Shown: one piece after another, positions 7,557 through 17,000 of the stretch
How the letters are laid out: each line of letters begins with the position of its first letter
Position numbering within the stretch: position 1 is the first letter of the stretch
From: Candidatus Limivivens merdigallinarum
Lineage (GTDB): Bacteria > Bacillota > Clostridia > Lachnospirales > Lachnospiraceae
Length of the DNA: 64,000 bases
NCBI GenBank assembly: GCA_018713105.1
Contig: DVFT01000139.1
Location: 1 to 64,000 of the forward strand
Reading direction: 5' to 3'
Position numbers and translations under genes: made by a program
Notes under the pieces: model-generated
Databases searched by the model: none
Seen by the model: only the letters and a program-made list of their open reading frames with translations
Told to the model about the DNA's origin: nothing

Positions 7557-10500
7557 AAAGCATTGAGGTGCAGGGCTTTAAATCTTTTGCAAACAAGATC
7601 GTCTTTCAGTTTCATAATGGGATCACCGCCATTGTAGGTCCGAACGGCAGCGGAAAGAGTAATGTAGGCGATGCGGTTCGCTGGGTCTTAGGAGAGCAGA
7701 GTGCCAAACAGCTGAGAGGTGCCAGCATGCAGGACGTCATTTTTTCGGGAACGGAAAACCGTAAGCCCATGGGGTATGCCTCTGTGGCGATTACGTTGGA
7801 CAATTCAGATCATCAGCTTCCTATTGAATTCAATGAAGTGACGGTGACCAGGAGAGTATACCGGTCCGGGGAGAGCGAGTATCTGATCAACGGCACGGCA
7901 TGCCGGCTGAAAGACATCAACGAACTATTCTATGATACCGGCATTGGAAAAGAAGGCTATTCCATCATCGGTCAGGGACAGATTGACAAGATCCTAAGCG
8001 GAAAGCCGGAGGAGCGGCGTGAGCTTTTTGACGAAGCTGTGGGAATTGTGAAGTTCAAACGCCGAAAAGCGGCAGCGCAGAAAAAGCTGGAGGACGAACG
8101 GCAGAACCTGGTACGTGTCCGGGACATCCTTTCCGAGCTTACCCGACAGCTGGGACCTCTGGAAAAGCAATCCGAGACGGCAAAGCGCTATCTTGCCAAA
8201 AGGGAAGAGCTAAAGACGCTGGATGTCAATATGTTTCTTTTGGAAATGGAAGCGCACAAAGAGGAGATGGAGTCTCTTCTCTCGAAGCTGGATAACTCAA
8301 GCCGTGAGCTTCAGGAGGCAGAAGAAGCTTATGAGGCAATCCGCCGGAAATATGAGGCGGCAGAGCAGGAACTGGAGCAGTTAAGCCAGGAAGCAGCGAA
8401 TAAGCAGCAGGAGGCAAACGACGGAAAGGTCCGTCAGCAGATGCTTCAGGGTCAGATGGATGTGCTGAAGGAGCAGATTAAGGCAGCACGGGAAAGCCAG
8501 GAGAACTTTCGGAGCCGGACCGGGACGATCGACCGGGAAATCAGCCTCCGCACGGAGCAGCTTGTATCTTCGGAGGACGAGCAGGCGGCCATTCTGGACG
8601 AAGTCCAGACGGCAGCAGAGGCTGAGGAAGAGACGGGACTGGAACAAGATGCGATCTTGGCATCCCTAAGCCACCTGGAGCAGGAGATCGAGGATGGAAA
8701 GAACGAGATCATCCGGCTTTTGAACCAGCGGGCATCCACCAAAGGGAAAATTCAGCGGTATGATACGATTCTGGAGCAGAACCAGATCCGGAAAGCTCAG
8801 GTCAGCCAGCAGGTGTTAAGGCTTAGAAGTGAGGAGAATGAGCAGGAGGATCAGCTTTCGGAGTTAAAGGAAAAATATCAGAAGATCAGCGAAAAAATCG
8901 AAAACCTGACCGAGAATAGCCGGGGGCTGGAGGAACAGGTGGAGGTGATCCGAAAGGAACTGATCGACGACAACCATCAAATGGAGAACGGTCAGGTCGC
9001 CTACCATCGGGAGGCGTCCAGGTTGGAATCCCTGAAAAATATCACGGAACGCTACGATGGATATGGAAACAGCATCCGCCGCGTGATGGAGCAGAAGGCA
9101 AAAGAGCCCGGGCTTCTGGGCGTGGTGGCAGATTTGATCAAGGTGGAGAAATCCTACGAGACCGCCATCGAGACGGCTCTCGGAGGCAGTATCCAGAACA
9201 TCGTCACAAAAGACGAAGATACTGCCAAACGGATGATTGAGTTTTTGAAGAAACATAAATATGGGCGCGCCACCTTTCTGCCGCTGACCAGCATCAACGG
9301 ACGCGGGCAATTCCAGGAGACGAAGGCGCTGAACGAAGAGGGCGTCATCGGCCTTGCCAGCACGCTTGTAAAGGCGGACAGCCAATACAGCGGCCTGATC
9401 CAGTACCTTCTGGGCAGGGTAGTGGTGGCGGATCATATCGACCATGCCATCCTGCTGGCGAGAAAATACAGGTATTCCCTGCGGATCGTCACGCTGGACG
9501 GCGAATCTTTAAGCCCGGGCGGTTCCATGACAGGAGGTGCCTTCAAGAATGCCAGCAATCTGCTGGGAAGGAGAAGGGAGATCGAGGAACTCTCTTCCAG
9601 TGTGGCTCTCCTGAAGAAGGATCTGGAGGCGCTCCAGCAGACCATCGATGGGAAGAGAAGGAAGAGAAACGAACTCCGGGACAAGATCGCAGCCTTAGGA
9701 GAACAGCTTCAGAAAGCTTATCTGGTCCAGAATACCACAAAGCTGGAAATCAGCCAAATGGAAGATAAGAAGCGGGAGACAACATCCGGATACCGCCATT
9801 TAAAAGAAGAAGGCTCGGAGATCGAGAGCCAGATGCGGGAGCTCACCGAAGAAAAGGCAAAGATCCAGGAGGAGCTTTCCCTGTCCGTACAGCGGGAAGA
9901 AGAGCTGAAGGCTTCCATCGAGAAGCTTCAGAAGGAACTAGAAGGGGAAAAAGAATCCTACGAAGAGCAGAAGAAGAAAGCGGAGTCCATTCACCTGAAG
10001 CTGGCAGGGGCGAAGCAGCGGCAGGAGTTCGTGCTGCAGACCATCGCCCGTATCAAGGGGGAGATCAAAAGCTTTAAGGCAGAAAAGCTCTCCGTGGAAG
10101 AGAACATTCAGGCAAAGGAGCAAGAAGCCAAAGAGAAGACAAAACAGATCGGCGAGATGGAGGGAGAAGTTGCCGCGCTTTCAGAACTCCAGAGAAAAGC
10201 CGAGGAGGAAATCAGAAGCTGCCAGGAGAAACAGAAGGAAAAAAGCCTGCAGCAGAAGGAATGTTTCCAAGAACGGGAAGCACTCTCAGAACGGAAAGGG
10301 CTGTTGGATAAAGAAAACTTCCGGCTGGCTTCCCAGAAAGAAAAGGCAGAGGAATGGAAGGAATCCCGGATCAACGATATCTGGGAAGAATATCAGCTGA
10401 CGCCGGGAAGCGCCGCTGAATTAAAGAAGGAAGAGCTTACGGACCGGACAAGGCTTAAGGATCAGGTCCGTACCCTGAAAAACGAGATCAAGGCGCTGGG

Positions 10501-11107
10501 TAATGTCAACGTCAACGCCATTGATGAATTCCGGGAGCTGTCAGAACGACACGATTTCCTGAAAGGGCAGCATGACGACCTGGTGGAAGCAGAAAAATCC
10601 CTTTTGGAGGTGATCCGGGATCTGGATGAGGGAATGAGAAGCCAATTCCTGGAACGGTTTGCCCTGATCCAGAGGGAATTTGACAAAGCGTTCAAACAGC
10701 TTTTCGGCGGAGGACACGGAAGGCTTGAGCTGGTGGCGGAGGAGGATATCCTGGAAGCGGGAATCCGTATCATCTCCCAGCCGCCGGGCAAAAAGCTGCA
10801 GAATATGATGCAGCTTTCCGGCGGGGAGAAGGCGCTCACTGCCATCGCCCTGCTTTTTGCGATCCAGAACCTGAAGCCGTCGCCCTTCTGCCTGCTGGAC
10901 GAGATCGAGGCGGCATTGGATGAGTCCAACGTCAGCCGCTACGCGAATTATCTGCGGAAGTTGACAAAAAACACACAGTTTATTATTATTACACACAGGA
11001 GAGGTACCATGGCAGTGGCTGACCGCCTTTACGGGATCACCATGCAGGAAAAAGGAGTTTCCGCCCTGGTATCTGTGAATCTGATAGAAGACGACCTGGA
11101 TGAGTAG
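7547..11107 (+). CDS. smc: Chromosome segregation protein SMC
   Basis: A 1186-residue SMC ATPase that condenses and separates chromosomes with ScpA/ScpB (not in this window). The head has Walker A GPNGSGKSN at 31-39 and, at the C-terminus, signature LSGGEKALTA and Walker B FCLLDEIEAALDE. Between them are two long Glu/Lys/Gln-rich coiled coils separated by a hinge near residues 510-670. The ATG at 7547 (MYLKSIEVQGFKSF) fits the universal SMC N-terminus better than the frame start at 7523. Followed by ftsY with overlapping stop and start regions. Confidence 0.97.
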   Translation: MYLKSIEVQGFKSFANKIVFQFHNGITAIVGPNGSGKSNVGDAVRWVLGEQSAKQLRGASMQDVIFSGTENRKPMGYASVAITLDNSDHQLPIEFNEVTVTRRVYRSGESEYLINGTACRLKDINELFYDTGIGKEGYSIIGQGQIDKILSGKPEERRELFDEAVGIVKFKRRKAAAQKKLEDERQNLVRVRDILSELTRQLGPLEKQSETAKRYLAKREELKTLDVNMFLLEMEAHKEEMESLLSKLDNSSRELQEAEEAYEAIRRKYEAAEQELEQLSQEAANKQQEANDGKVRQQMLQGQMDVLKEQIKAARESQENFRSRTGTIDREISLRTEQLVSSEDEQAAILDEVQTAAEAEEETGLEQDAILASLSHLEQEIEDGKNEIIRLLNQRASTKGKIQRYDTILEQNQIRKAQVSQQVLRLRSEENEQEDQLSELKEKYQKISEKIENLTENSRGLEEQVEVIRKELIDDNHQMENGQVAYHREASRLESLKNITERYDGYGNSIRRVMEQKAKEPGLLGVVADLIKVEKSYETAIETALGGSIQNIVTKDEDTAKRMIEFLKKHKYGRATFLPLTSINGRGQFQETKALNEEGVIGLASTLVKADSQYSGLIQYLLGRVVVADHIDHAILLARKYRYSLRIVTLDGESLSPGGSMTGGAFKNASNLLGRRREIEELSSSVALLKKDLEALQQTIDGKRRKRNELRDKIAALGEQLQKAYLVQNTTKLEISQMEDKKRETTSGYRHLKEEGSEIESQMRELTEEKAKIQEELSLSVQREEELKASIEKLQKELEGEKESYEEQKKKAESIHLKLAGAKQRQEFVLQTIARIKGEIKSFKAEKLSVEENIQAKEQEAKEKTKQIGEMEGEVAALSELQRKAEEEIRSCQEKQKEKSLQQKECFQEREALSERKGLLDKENFRLASQKEKAEEWKESRINDIWEEYQLTPGSAAELKKEELTDRTRLKDQVRTLKNEIKALGNVNVNAIDEFRELSERHDFLKGQHDDLVEAEKSLLEVIRDLDEGMRSQFLERFALIQREFDKAFKQLFGGGHGRLELVAEEDILEAGIRIISQPPGKKLQNMMQLSGGEKALTAIALLFAIQNLKPSPFCLLDEIEAALDESNVSRYANYLRKLTKNTQFIIITHRRGTMAVADRLYGITMQEKGVSALVSVNLIEDDLDE

Positions 11108-11126
11108 GGAGAAGGAGCAGGAAATC

Positions 11127-12059
11127 ATGGGAGAAAAGAAAGGTTTTTTTAGACGCCTGGTGGAAGGGCTGACCAAGACGAGAGACAACATCGTCTCCGG
11201 GATCGATTCCATTTTCAGCGGATTTTCCAGTATTGATGAGGATTTCTATGAAGAGATCGAGGAGATCCTGGTGATGGGAGATCTGGGGATCAATGCCACC
11301 ACGGCGATCATTGAGGACTTAAAGGAAAAAGTGAAGGAGCAGAAGATCAAGGAGCCGATGGAATGCAAGCAGCTTTTGATCGACAGCATCAAGGATCAGA
11401 TGAACGTCGGGGAGACCGCCTACGAATTTGAGAATAGGAAATCCGTGGTGCTGATCATCGGGGTCAACGGCGTGGGCAAGACCACCAGCGTGGGCAAACT
11501 GGCGGGCAAGCTGAAGGACGAAGGCAAGAAGGTCATCATCGCCGCGGCAGATACCTTCCGCGCAGCTGCCGGGGAGCAGCTTTCAGAGTGGGCAAGTCGT
11601 GCCGGCGTGGAGATGATCGGCGGTCAGGAAGGCTCCGATCCGGCGGCAGTGGTCTACGACGCCATCCAGGCGGCAAAGGCAAGGCACGCGGATGTGCTGC
11701 TGTGCGACACTGCGGGAAGACTTCACAACAAGAAAAACCTGATGAATGAGCTGGGCAAGATCAACCGTGTCATCGAACGGGAATATCCGGAAGCTTACCG
11801 GGAAACCCTGGTGGTGCTGGATGGAACCACCGGGCAGAATGCCCTGGCGCAGGCAAGGGAATTCAAGGAGGTCGCAGATATCACAGGAATCATCCTCACC
11901 AAACTGGATGGAACGGCGAAGGGCGGCATCGCAGTGGCGATCCACTCGGAGCTGGGCATTCCGGTCAAATATATCGGAGTAGGCGAGAGCATCGACGATC
12001 TGCAGAAATTCAATGCCGATGAATTCGTCAACGCCTTGTTTAACGTAACGGAAGAATGA
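11127..12059 (+). CDS. ftsY: Signal recognition particle receptor FtsY
   Basis: The SRP receptor GTPase, which docks ribosome-Ffh complexes at the membrane. The NG domain shows GVNGVGKTTS (G1), DTFRAAAGEQL, DTAGRLHNKK and TKLDGTAKGG. The N-terminal acidic domain is very short, as in many Firmicutes. Starting at 11127 gives 310 residues with GGAG nine bases upstream; an alternative ATG at 11100, overlapping the smc stop, would add nine residues. Its partner ffh lies at 13718, one gene unit further on. Confidence 0.94.
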   Translation: MGEKKGFFRRLVEGLTKTRDNIVSGIDSIFSGFSSIDEDFYEEIEEILVMGDLGINATTAIIEDLKEKVKEQKIKEPMECKQLLIDSIKDQMNVGETAYEFENRKSVVLIIGVNGVGKTTSVGKLAGKLKDEGKKVIIAAADTFRAAAGEQLSEWASRAGVEMIGGQEGSDPAAVVYDAIQAAKARHADVLLCDTAGRLHNKKNLMNELGKINRVIEREYPEAYRETLVVLDGTTGQNALAQAREFKEVADITGIILTKLDGTAKGGIAVAIHSELGIPVKYIGVGESIDDLQKFNADEFVNALFNVTEE

Positions 12060-12088
12060 AGTACGAAATAGAAAGAAGGACTTGAAGA

Positions 12089-13306
12089 ATGGATGCATTA
12101 ACGATCGAGAAATTTGAAGAAGCCTTCGAGGTGGTCCGTCAGGCTGCCCAGGAGACGAAATTGGTATACAGCGACTATTTCAGCGTGCAGACAGGCAACA
12201 AGGTTTATCTGAAGCCGGAAAACATGCAGGTGACCGGGGCCTACAAGATCCGCGGCGCTTACTATAAGATCAGTACCTTAAGCCCGGAAGAGCGCGCCAA
12301 AGGTCTTGTGACGGCATCAGCCGGAAACCATGCCCAGGGAGTTGCCTACGCTGCACAGAAGTTCGGTGCACGTGCCGTCATCGTCATGCCGACGACGACC
12401 CCGCTGATCAAGGTCAACCGCACGAAAGGCTATGGGGCAGAGGTGGTTCTCCGGGGGGATGTCTATGACGAGGCATGTGATTATGCCAGGGAACTGGAGG
12501 AGACGGAAGGGCTGACCTTTATTCACCCCTTTGACGACCTGGAAGTGGCTACGGGACAGGGGACGATCGCCATGGAGATTGTAAAAGAGCTTCCGTTGGT
12601 GGACTATATCCTGGTTCCTATCGGCGGCGGCGGGCTTGCCACCGGAGTTTCCACCCTGGCGAAGCTTCTGAACCCGAAGATCAAGGTGATCGGTGTGGAA
12701 CCGGAAGGGGCGAACTGTATGCAGGCATCCCTGAAGGCAGGGCATGTGGTGACGCTTCCAAATGTCAATACCATCGCCGACGGCACTGCGGTGAAAACCC
12801 CGGGAGAAAAGATTTTCCCCTACCTCCAGGCGAACCTGGACGAGGTCCTGACAGTAACCGACGATGAACTGATCGTGGCATTCCTGGATATGGTGGAGAA
12901 CCACAAAATGATCGTTGAGAATTCCGGTCTCCTCACCGTGGCTGCCCTGAAACATTTGAAGCCGGAGGGAAAGAAAGTCGTCTCTATCTTAAGCGGCGGA
13001 AACATGGACGTGATCACGATGTCCTCTGTGGTGCAGCACGGTTTGATCCAGAGAGACCGTATCTTCACCGTATCCGTCCTGCTCCCGGATAAACCGGGTG
13101 AGCTGGTGCGTGTGGCATCTGTGATCGCAGGCGAGCAGGGCAATGTCATCAAGCTGGATCACAATCAGTTCTTCAGTACCAACCGTGCCAAGGCTGTGGA
13201 ACTTAAGATTACCGTGGAGGCATTCGGCACAGAGCATAAGGAGCGGATCGTTGCAGCCCTCAAGGAGAAAGGCTACCGTCCCAAACTTACACTGGCAAAC
13301 CTGTAA
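12089..13306 (+). CDS. ilvA: Threonine ammonia-lyase
   Basis: A PLP enzyme of 405 residues that converts threonine to 2-oxobutanoate and ammonia, feeding isoleucine synthesis or energy metabolism. The PLP lysine is in TGAYKIRGA, the phosphate-binding glycine loop is PIGGGGLATG, and the C-terminal 75 residues form a single ACT regulatory domain. One ACT domain and this length fit the TdcB-like/short IlvA class more than the long biosynthetic enzyme. No other branched-chain gene is nearby. The gap after ftsY is 29 bases, so it may be the last gene of the smc-ftsY transcript. Confidence 0.93.
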   Translation: MDALTIEKFEEAFEVVRQAAQETKLVYSDYFSVQTGNKVYLKPENMQVTGAYKIRGAYYKISTLSPEERAKGLVTASAGNHAQGVAYAAQKFGARAVIVMPTTTPLIKVNRTKGYGAEVVLRGDVYDEACDYARELEETEGLTFIHPFDDLEVATGQGTIAMEIVKELPLVDYILVPIGGGGLATGVSTLAKLLNPKIKVIGVEPEGANCMQASLKAGHVVTLPNVNTIADGTAVKTPGEKIFPYLQANLDEVLTVTDDELIVAFLDMVENHKMIVENSGLLTVAALKHLKPEGKKVVSILSGGNMDVITMSSVVQHGLIQRDRIFTVSVLLPDKPGELVRVASVIAGEQGNVIKLDHNQFFSTNRAKAVELKITVEAFGTEHKERIVAALKEKGYRPKLTLANL

Positions 13307-13332
13307 ATTTTCGCGGACGGAACTTTTTGAAG

Positions 13333-13379
13333 TTTGTCAAGAAAAAATACTTGACAAAATAGATGCGATCCGTTATGAT
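13333..13379 (+). promoter_or_regulatory. Promoter of ylxM-ffh with an 8-bp inverted repeat over the -35
   Basis: TTGACA (13351-13356), 17 bases, TATGAT (13374-13379). The -35 is the right half of a perfect inverted repeat, TTTGTCAA (13333-13340) and TTGACAAA (13351-13358), with a 10-base spacer. The repeat could be a protein-binding operator. Confidence 0.7.
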
Positions 13380-13397
13380 AACCAAGGTGACTCGTTT

Positions 13398-13715
13398 ATG
13401 GAAAAATTTGTAGAACGTACTTTGCTTTATGATTTTTACGGAGAACTGCTTACGGAGCATCAGCAGAGCATCTATGAGGATGTGGTGCTGAACGATTATT
13501 CCTGTACGGAAGTGGCTGAGGAGCGTGGAGTCAGCCGCCAGGGGGTTCACGATCTGATCAAACGGTGCGATAAGATCCTGGCGGAATATGAAGAGAAGCT
13601 CCATCTGGTAGAACGGTTTCTGAAAATCAGGAGCAAGGTGATGGAGATTCGGGATAATCCCGATGCCTCCGGGAAGATCAAAGAGATTTCCAATGAAATT
13701 TTGGAGGAATTATAA
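13398..13715 (+). CDS. ylxM: YlxM/p13-like DNA-binding protein
   Basis: A 105-residue protein of the YlxM family, known as a helix-turn-helix partner encoded beside ffh and able to modulate SRP function in some Gram-positives. The HTH resembles sigma-70 region 4: YSCTEVAEERGVSRQGVHDL at about 40-59. The start at 13398 has AAGGTGA upstream and a good promoter 19 bases before; the longer reading frame beginning at 13143 overlaps ilvA and is rejected. It ends 2 bases before ffh, so the two are surely co-expressed. Confidence 0.92.
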   Translation: MEKFVERTLLYDFYGELLTEHQQSIYEDVVLNDYSCTEVAEERGVSRQGVHDLIKRCDKILAEYEEKLHLVERFLKIRSKVMEIRDNPDASGKIKEISNEILEEL

Positions 13716-13717
13716 GC

Positions 13718-15067
13718 ATGGCATTTGAAAGCTTATCCGAAAAACTGCAGAATGTATTTAAAAATTTGCGGAGCAAGGGTCGCCTCACAGAAGCTGATGT
13801 AAAGACCGCCCTAAAGGAGGTCAAGCTTGCCCTTCTGGAAGCAGATGTCAGTTTCAAAGTAGTAAAACAGTTTATCAAATCCGTCCAGGAGCGTGCCATC
13901 GGGCAGGATGTCATGAACGGCTTGAATCCCGGGCAGATGGTGATAAAGATTGTCAACGAAGAGCTGGTAGCGCTGATGGGATCTGAAACCACAGAGCTGA
14001 AGCTTCTGCCCGCCAGTGAAGTCACGGTCATCATGATGGCAGGACTTCAGGGAGCAGGTAAGACCACCACCACGGCGAAGATCGCCGGAAAGCTCAAATC
14101 CAAGGGAAGGAAGCCCTTGCTGGCAGCCTGTGACGTCTATCGTCCGGCGGCAATCCAGCAGCTTCAGATCAACGGTGAGAAACAGGGCGTGGAAGTATTC
14201 TCCATGGGCGACAAGCAGAACCCTGTGGACATCGCCAAGGCAGCGCTGGAGCATGCCAAGCGCAGCGGATGCAACGTCTTGATCCTGGATACGGCAGGCA
14301 GGCTCCATGTGGATGAGAGCATGATGGAAGAGCTGCAGAACATCAAGAGCGCCATAGAGGTTCATCAGACGGTTCTGGTTGTAGACGCCATGACCGGACA
14401 GGATGCGGTGAACGTGGCGGAGATGTTCAACGAGAAGGTGGGGATCGACGGTGTCATCCTGACGAAGCTGGACGGCGATACGAGAGGCGGTGCAGCGCTT
14501 TCTATCAAAGCGACCTGCGGGAAACCGATTCTCTACGTCGGTATGGGTGAGAAACTTTCTGATCTGGAGCAGTTTTACCCGGATCGTATGGCATCCAGGA
14601 TTTTGGGGATGGGCGATGTGATGACGCTCATCGAGAAAGCGCAGGCGAATATCGATGCTGAGAAGGCAAAGGATATGGAGCAGAAGCTCAAGAAAGCGCA
14701 GCTTGGATTTGACGACTATCTGGAGAGTATGAACCAGATGAAAAATATGGGAGGCATGAGAAAGCTTCTGGAAATGCTTCCTGGAATGGGCGGTTCCCAG
14801 TTAAAACAGATCGAGGACGCCATGGACGAAAAGAAAATGGCGCAGATCGAGGCAATGATTCTTTCCATGACGCCGAAGGAGCGGAGTAATCCAGATCTTC
14901 TGAATCCGTCCAGAAAGAAACGGATTGCCAAAGGCGCAGGAGTAGACATCAGCGAAGTCAACAAGATGGTCAAGCAGTTCGAGCAGTCCAGAAAGATGAT
15001 GAAGCAGATGGGTCCGCTGATGGGCGGCAAAGCAGGTAAAAGAGGCAAGCTTCGGCTTCCCTTTTAA
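13718..15067 (+). CDS. ffh: Signal recognition particle protein Ffh
   Basis: The SRP54 GTPase binds signal sequences emerging from the ribosome and delivers them to FtsY. The 449-residue product has the N domain (1-90), G domain with GLQGAGKTTTTAK, DVYRPAAIQQL, DTAGRLH and TKLDGDTRGG, then a Met-rich M domain from about 300 to the end with many Met-Lys-Gln patterns and MGPLMGG. GGAGGA precedes the ATG. Followed by rpsP, the typical Firmicute order. Confidence 0.97.
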   Translation: MAFESLSEKLQNVFKNLRSKGRLTEADVKTALKEVKLALLEADVSFKVVKQFIKSVQERAIGQDVMNGLNPGQMVIKIVNEELVALMGSETTELKLLPASEVTVIMMAGLQGAGKTTTTAKIAGKLKSKGRKPLLAACDVYRPAAIQQLQINGEKQGVEVFSMGDKQNPVDIAKAALEHAKRSGCNVLILDTAGRLHVDESMMEELQNIKSAIEVHQTVLVVDAMTGQDAVNVAEMFNEKVGIDGVILTKLDGDTRGGAALSIKATCGKPILYVGMGEKLSDLEQFYPDRMASRILGMGDVMTLIEKAQANIDAEKAKDMEQKLKKAQLGFDDYLESMNQMKNMGGMRKLLEMLPGMGGSQLKQIEDAMDEKKMAQIEAMILSMTPKERSNPDLLNPSRKKRIAKGAGVDISEVNKMVKQFEQSRKMMKQMGPLMGGKAGKRGKLRLPF

Positions 15068-15103
15068 CTAATATAATTATGAACCTTAAGGAGGTGAATT
15101 GAA

Positions 15104-15349
15104 ATGGCAGTAAAGATCAGACTGAGAAGAATGGGTCAGAAGAAGGCTCCTTTCTATAGAATCATCGTTGCTGATTCCAGAGCTCCGAGAAACGGTAAAT
15201 TCATCGAAGAAATCGGTACCTACAACCCGAATACCGATCCCAGTGAATTCAAAGTAAATGAGGAGTTGGCAAAGAAATGGCTTGCAAACGGCGCTCAGCC
15301 GACAGAAGTTGTTTCCAAACTGTTCAAGTTGGCCGGAATCGAGAAATAA
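15104..15349 (+). CDS. rpsP: 30S ribosomal protein S16
   Basis: An 81-residue basic protein of the small ribosomal subunit, beginning [12 protein letters not shown] and containing [23 protein letters not shown] gives a near-perfect ribosome site at 15089-15097, as expected for a highly expressed gene. Eighteen bases separate it from khpA. Confidence 0.98.
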   Translation: MAVKIRLRRMGQKKAPFYRIIVADSRAPRNGKFIEEIGTYNPNTDPSEFKVNEELAKKWLANGAQPTEVVSKLFKLAGIEK

Positions 15350-15367
15350 TTGCGAGAGGTGCGGACT

Positions 15368-15598
15368 ATGAAAGAATTAGTGGAAGTAATTGCAAAATCT
15401 CTTGTTGAATTTCCGGAGGACGTTATCGTTACCGAAAAACAAAGTGGGAAGACCACCGTCCTGGAGCTTAAAGTTGCCGCTTCCGATATGGGTAAAGTGA
15501 TCGGAAAGCAGGGCAGGATCGCTAAGGCGATCCGTTCCGTGGTGAAAGCGGCTGCGTCCAGGGAAGACAAAAAAATAGTGGTTGACATCCTGCAGTGA
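15368..15598 (+). CDS. khpA: KH-domain RNA-binding protein KhpA
   Basis: A 76-residue single KH-domain protein. KhpA binds RNA with its partner KhpB (Jag) and affects cell-division and sRNA networks in Gram-positives. The KH GxxG loop is GKQGRIAKAI near residues 42-51. The ATG at 15368 with AGAGGTG upstream is preferred to the TTG at 15350. It closes the ffh-rpsP unit: a clear terminator follows within 10 bases. Confidence 0.95.
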   Translation: MKELVEVIAKSLVEFPEDVIVTEKQSGKTTVLELKVAASDMGKVIGKQGRIAKAIRSVVKAAASREDKKIVVDILQ

Positions 15599-15605
15599 TA
15601 GAAAG

Positions 15606-15629
15606 ACCTCGTGAGACACGGGGTTTTTC
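15606..15629 (+). terminator. Terminator after khpA
   Basis: ACCTCGTG, loop AGA, CACGGGGT (8 bp with one G-U), then TTTT. Separates khpA from the secreted peptidase gene. Confidence 0.8.
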
Positions 15630-15677
15630 TGGTGTATAGGGAAATTTTGATAGAAAAATGATGTTAGGGAGGAACCT

Positions 15678-16478
15678 ATGGAAAACGTTAGGAAAAAGAG
15701 AGGACTGATCTGTTTCCTTTTTATGCTGGCAATGATGCTGGCTCTGCCGATCGGAGCGTCTGCGGCTACCAAGATTACAATGAACCGCTCCATCAAATAC
15801 GCGAAAAAAGGCTATACGATTTTTGTGTATAACAAGATGAAAGGCAAAAATATCAAGGTCTATAAGCGGACAAACCCCAGAAAAGGAAGCTACTGCACCA
15901 TCGAATACGGGGCAGCCATGGTGGTCAATACCAGCAAGCTCCGCACCGGTAAGAAATATACCATGCTTCCGGTCTATCTCAACAACCGCACCAGAAATGG
16001 GAAGATGGTAACCGGATATGTGAAGGTCAGCCAGGTGGGGATCAAGAGAGTCAATATGAAGAAGGCATCCACCAACAAGACGATCCGTAAGGCAATTTAT
16101 TACGGATTCCGGCATCTCGGCACTCCGTTCCTTTTGGGAGCCGGAGATATCGACAATCAGATCGACTGCGCGAATTTTGTGAAAGCCATCTATGAGTATG
16201 CAGGCAAATCCATGCCCTACCCCCATACGGATTATCTGCAGCAGGTATGTTATGAAATTCCCAAGAGCAGGCTGAAGCCAGGAGATCTTGTCTTCTATCT
16301 CAAGAATGATACGTCCGGCCCTATCGACCATGTGGGAGTATACATAGGCTCAGGGTTGATGATCAATTCCTCAGGCCATTACGGAGATACCTATCCCCAG
16401 GGCGGTATTACCGTGAAGAGGATCAATTACGGCAACCGCAAACCGGTCAGATGCATGCGCATCCGGGGCTTGAGCTAA
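15678..16478 (+). CDS. Secreted NlpC/P60 peptidoglycan endopeptidase
   Basis: A 266-residue exported protein predicted to cut peptide stems of peptidoglycan. It has a signal peptide (Lys/Arg-rich start, hydrophobic core 10-24, cleavage near ASAA at 27-30), a basic beta-rich region of about 90 residues with no family I recognise, and a C-terminal NlpC/P60 domain from about 130. The catalytic residues are visible: Cys164 (QIDCANFV), His218 (PIDHVGVYIG) and His234 (NSSGHYG). AGGGAGG precedes the ATG. It lies between khpA and rimM, an unusual place for a wall enzyme, and 9 bases before rimM, so it may be co-transcribed with rimM-trmD. Confidence 0.88.
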   Translation: MENVRKKRGLICFLFMLAMMLALPIGASAATKITMNRSIKYAKKGYTIFVYNKMKGKNIKVYKRTNPRKGSYCTIEYGAAMVVNTSKLRTGKKYTMLPVYLNNRTRNGKMVTGYVKVSQVGIKRVNMKKASTNKTIRKAIYYGFRHLGTPFLLGAGDIDNQIDCANFVKAIYEYAGKSMPYPHTDYLQQVCYEIPKSRLKPGDLVFYLKNDTSGPIDHVGVYIGSGLMINSSGHYGDTYPQGGITVKRINYGNRKPVRCMRIRGLS

Positions 16479-16487
16479 GGGGATTCT

Positions 16488-17000
16488 ATGGAAGTTTTTT
16501 TTAAAGTAGGCGTCATCACTTCCCCGCATGGGATCCGTGGGGAAGTGAAGGTCTTCCCCACCACCGACGATCCGGCGCGTTTCAAAAAATTAAAAGAAGT
16601 GTTTCTGGATACAGGAAAGGAACGCATTGTGCTGCATATTGCACAGGTTAAGCTTTTCAAGCAGTTTGTGATCCTGAAATTCCGTGAATATGACAGCATC
16701 AATGAGGTGGAGAACTTTCGGAAAAAAGAGCTTTGGATTTCCCGAAGCCAGGCGGTTCCGCTTCAGAAGGATGAATATTTTATCGCAGACCTCATTGGTA
16801 TCAGCGTGGAGCTGGAGGATGGCAGGATGCTCGGCGTTTTGAAGGACGTCATCCAGACGGGAGCGAATGATGTGTATGTGGTGGAATGTACAGATGGCAG
16901 GGAGGTCATGATTCCGGCGATCAAGGACTGCATTCTCAGTGTGGATGTGGAAGAAGGCAGGATGGTTGTGCATCTATTGAAAGGACTTATGGAACTATGA
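16488..17000 (+). CDS. rimM: Ribosome maturation factor RimM
   Basis: A 170-residue 16S rRNA processing factor for the 30S head. The N-terminal domain shows VITSPHGIRGEVKVFP, and the C-terminal PRC-barrel contains LIGISVELEDG and VMIPAIKDCI. Its stop overlaps the trmD start (ATGA), the normal rimM-trmD coupling. The preceding gene is the exported peptidase rather than khpA. Confidence 0.96.
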   Translation: MEVFFKVGVITSPHGIRGEVKVFPTTDDPARFKKLKEVFLDTGKERIVLHIAQVKLFKQFVILKFREYDSINEVENFRKKELWISRSQAVPLQKDEYFIADLIGISVELEDGRMLGVLKDVIQTGANDVYVVECTDGREVMIPAIKDCILSVDVEEGRMVVHLLKGLMEL

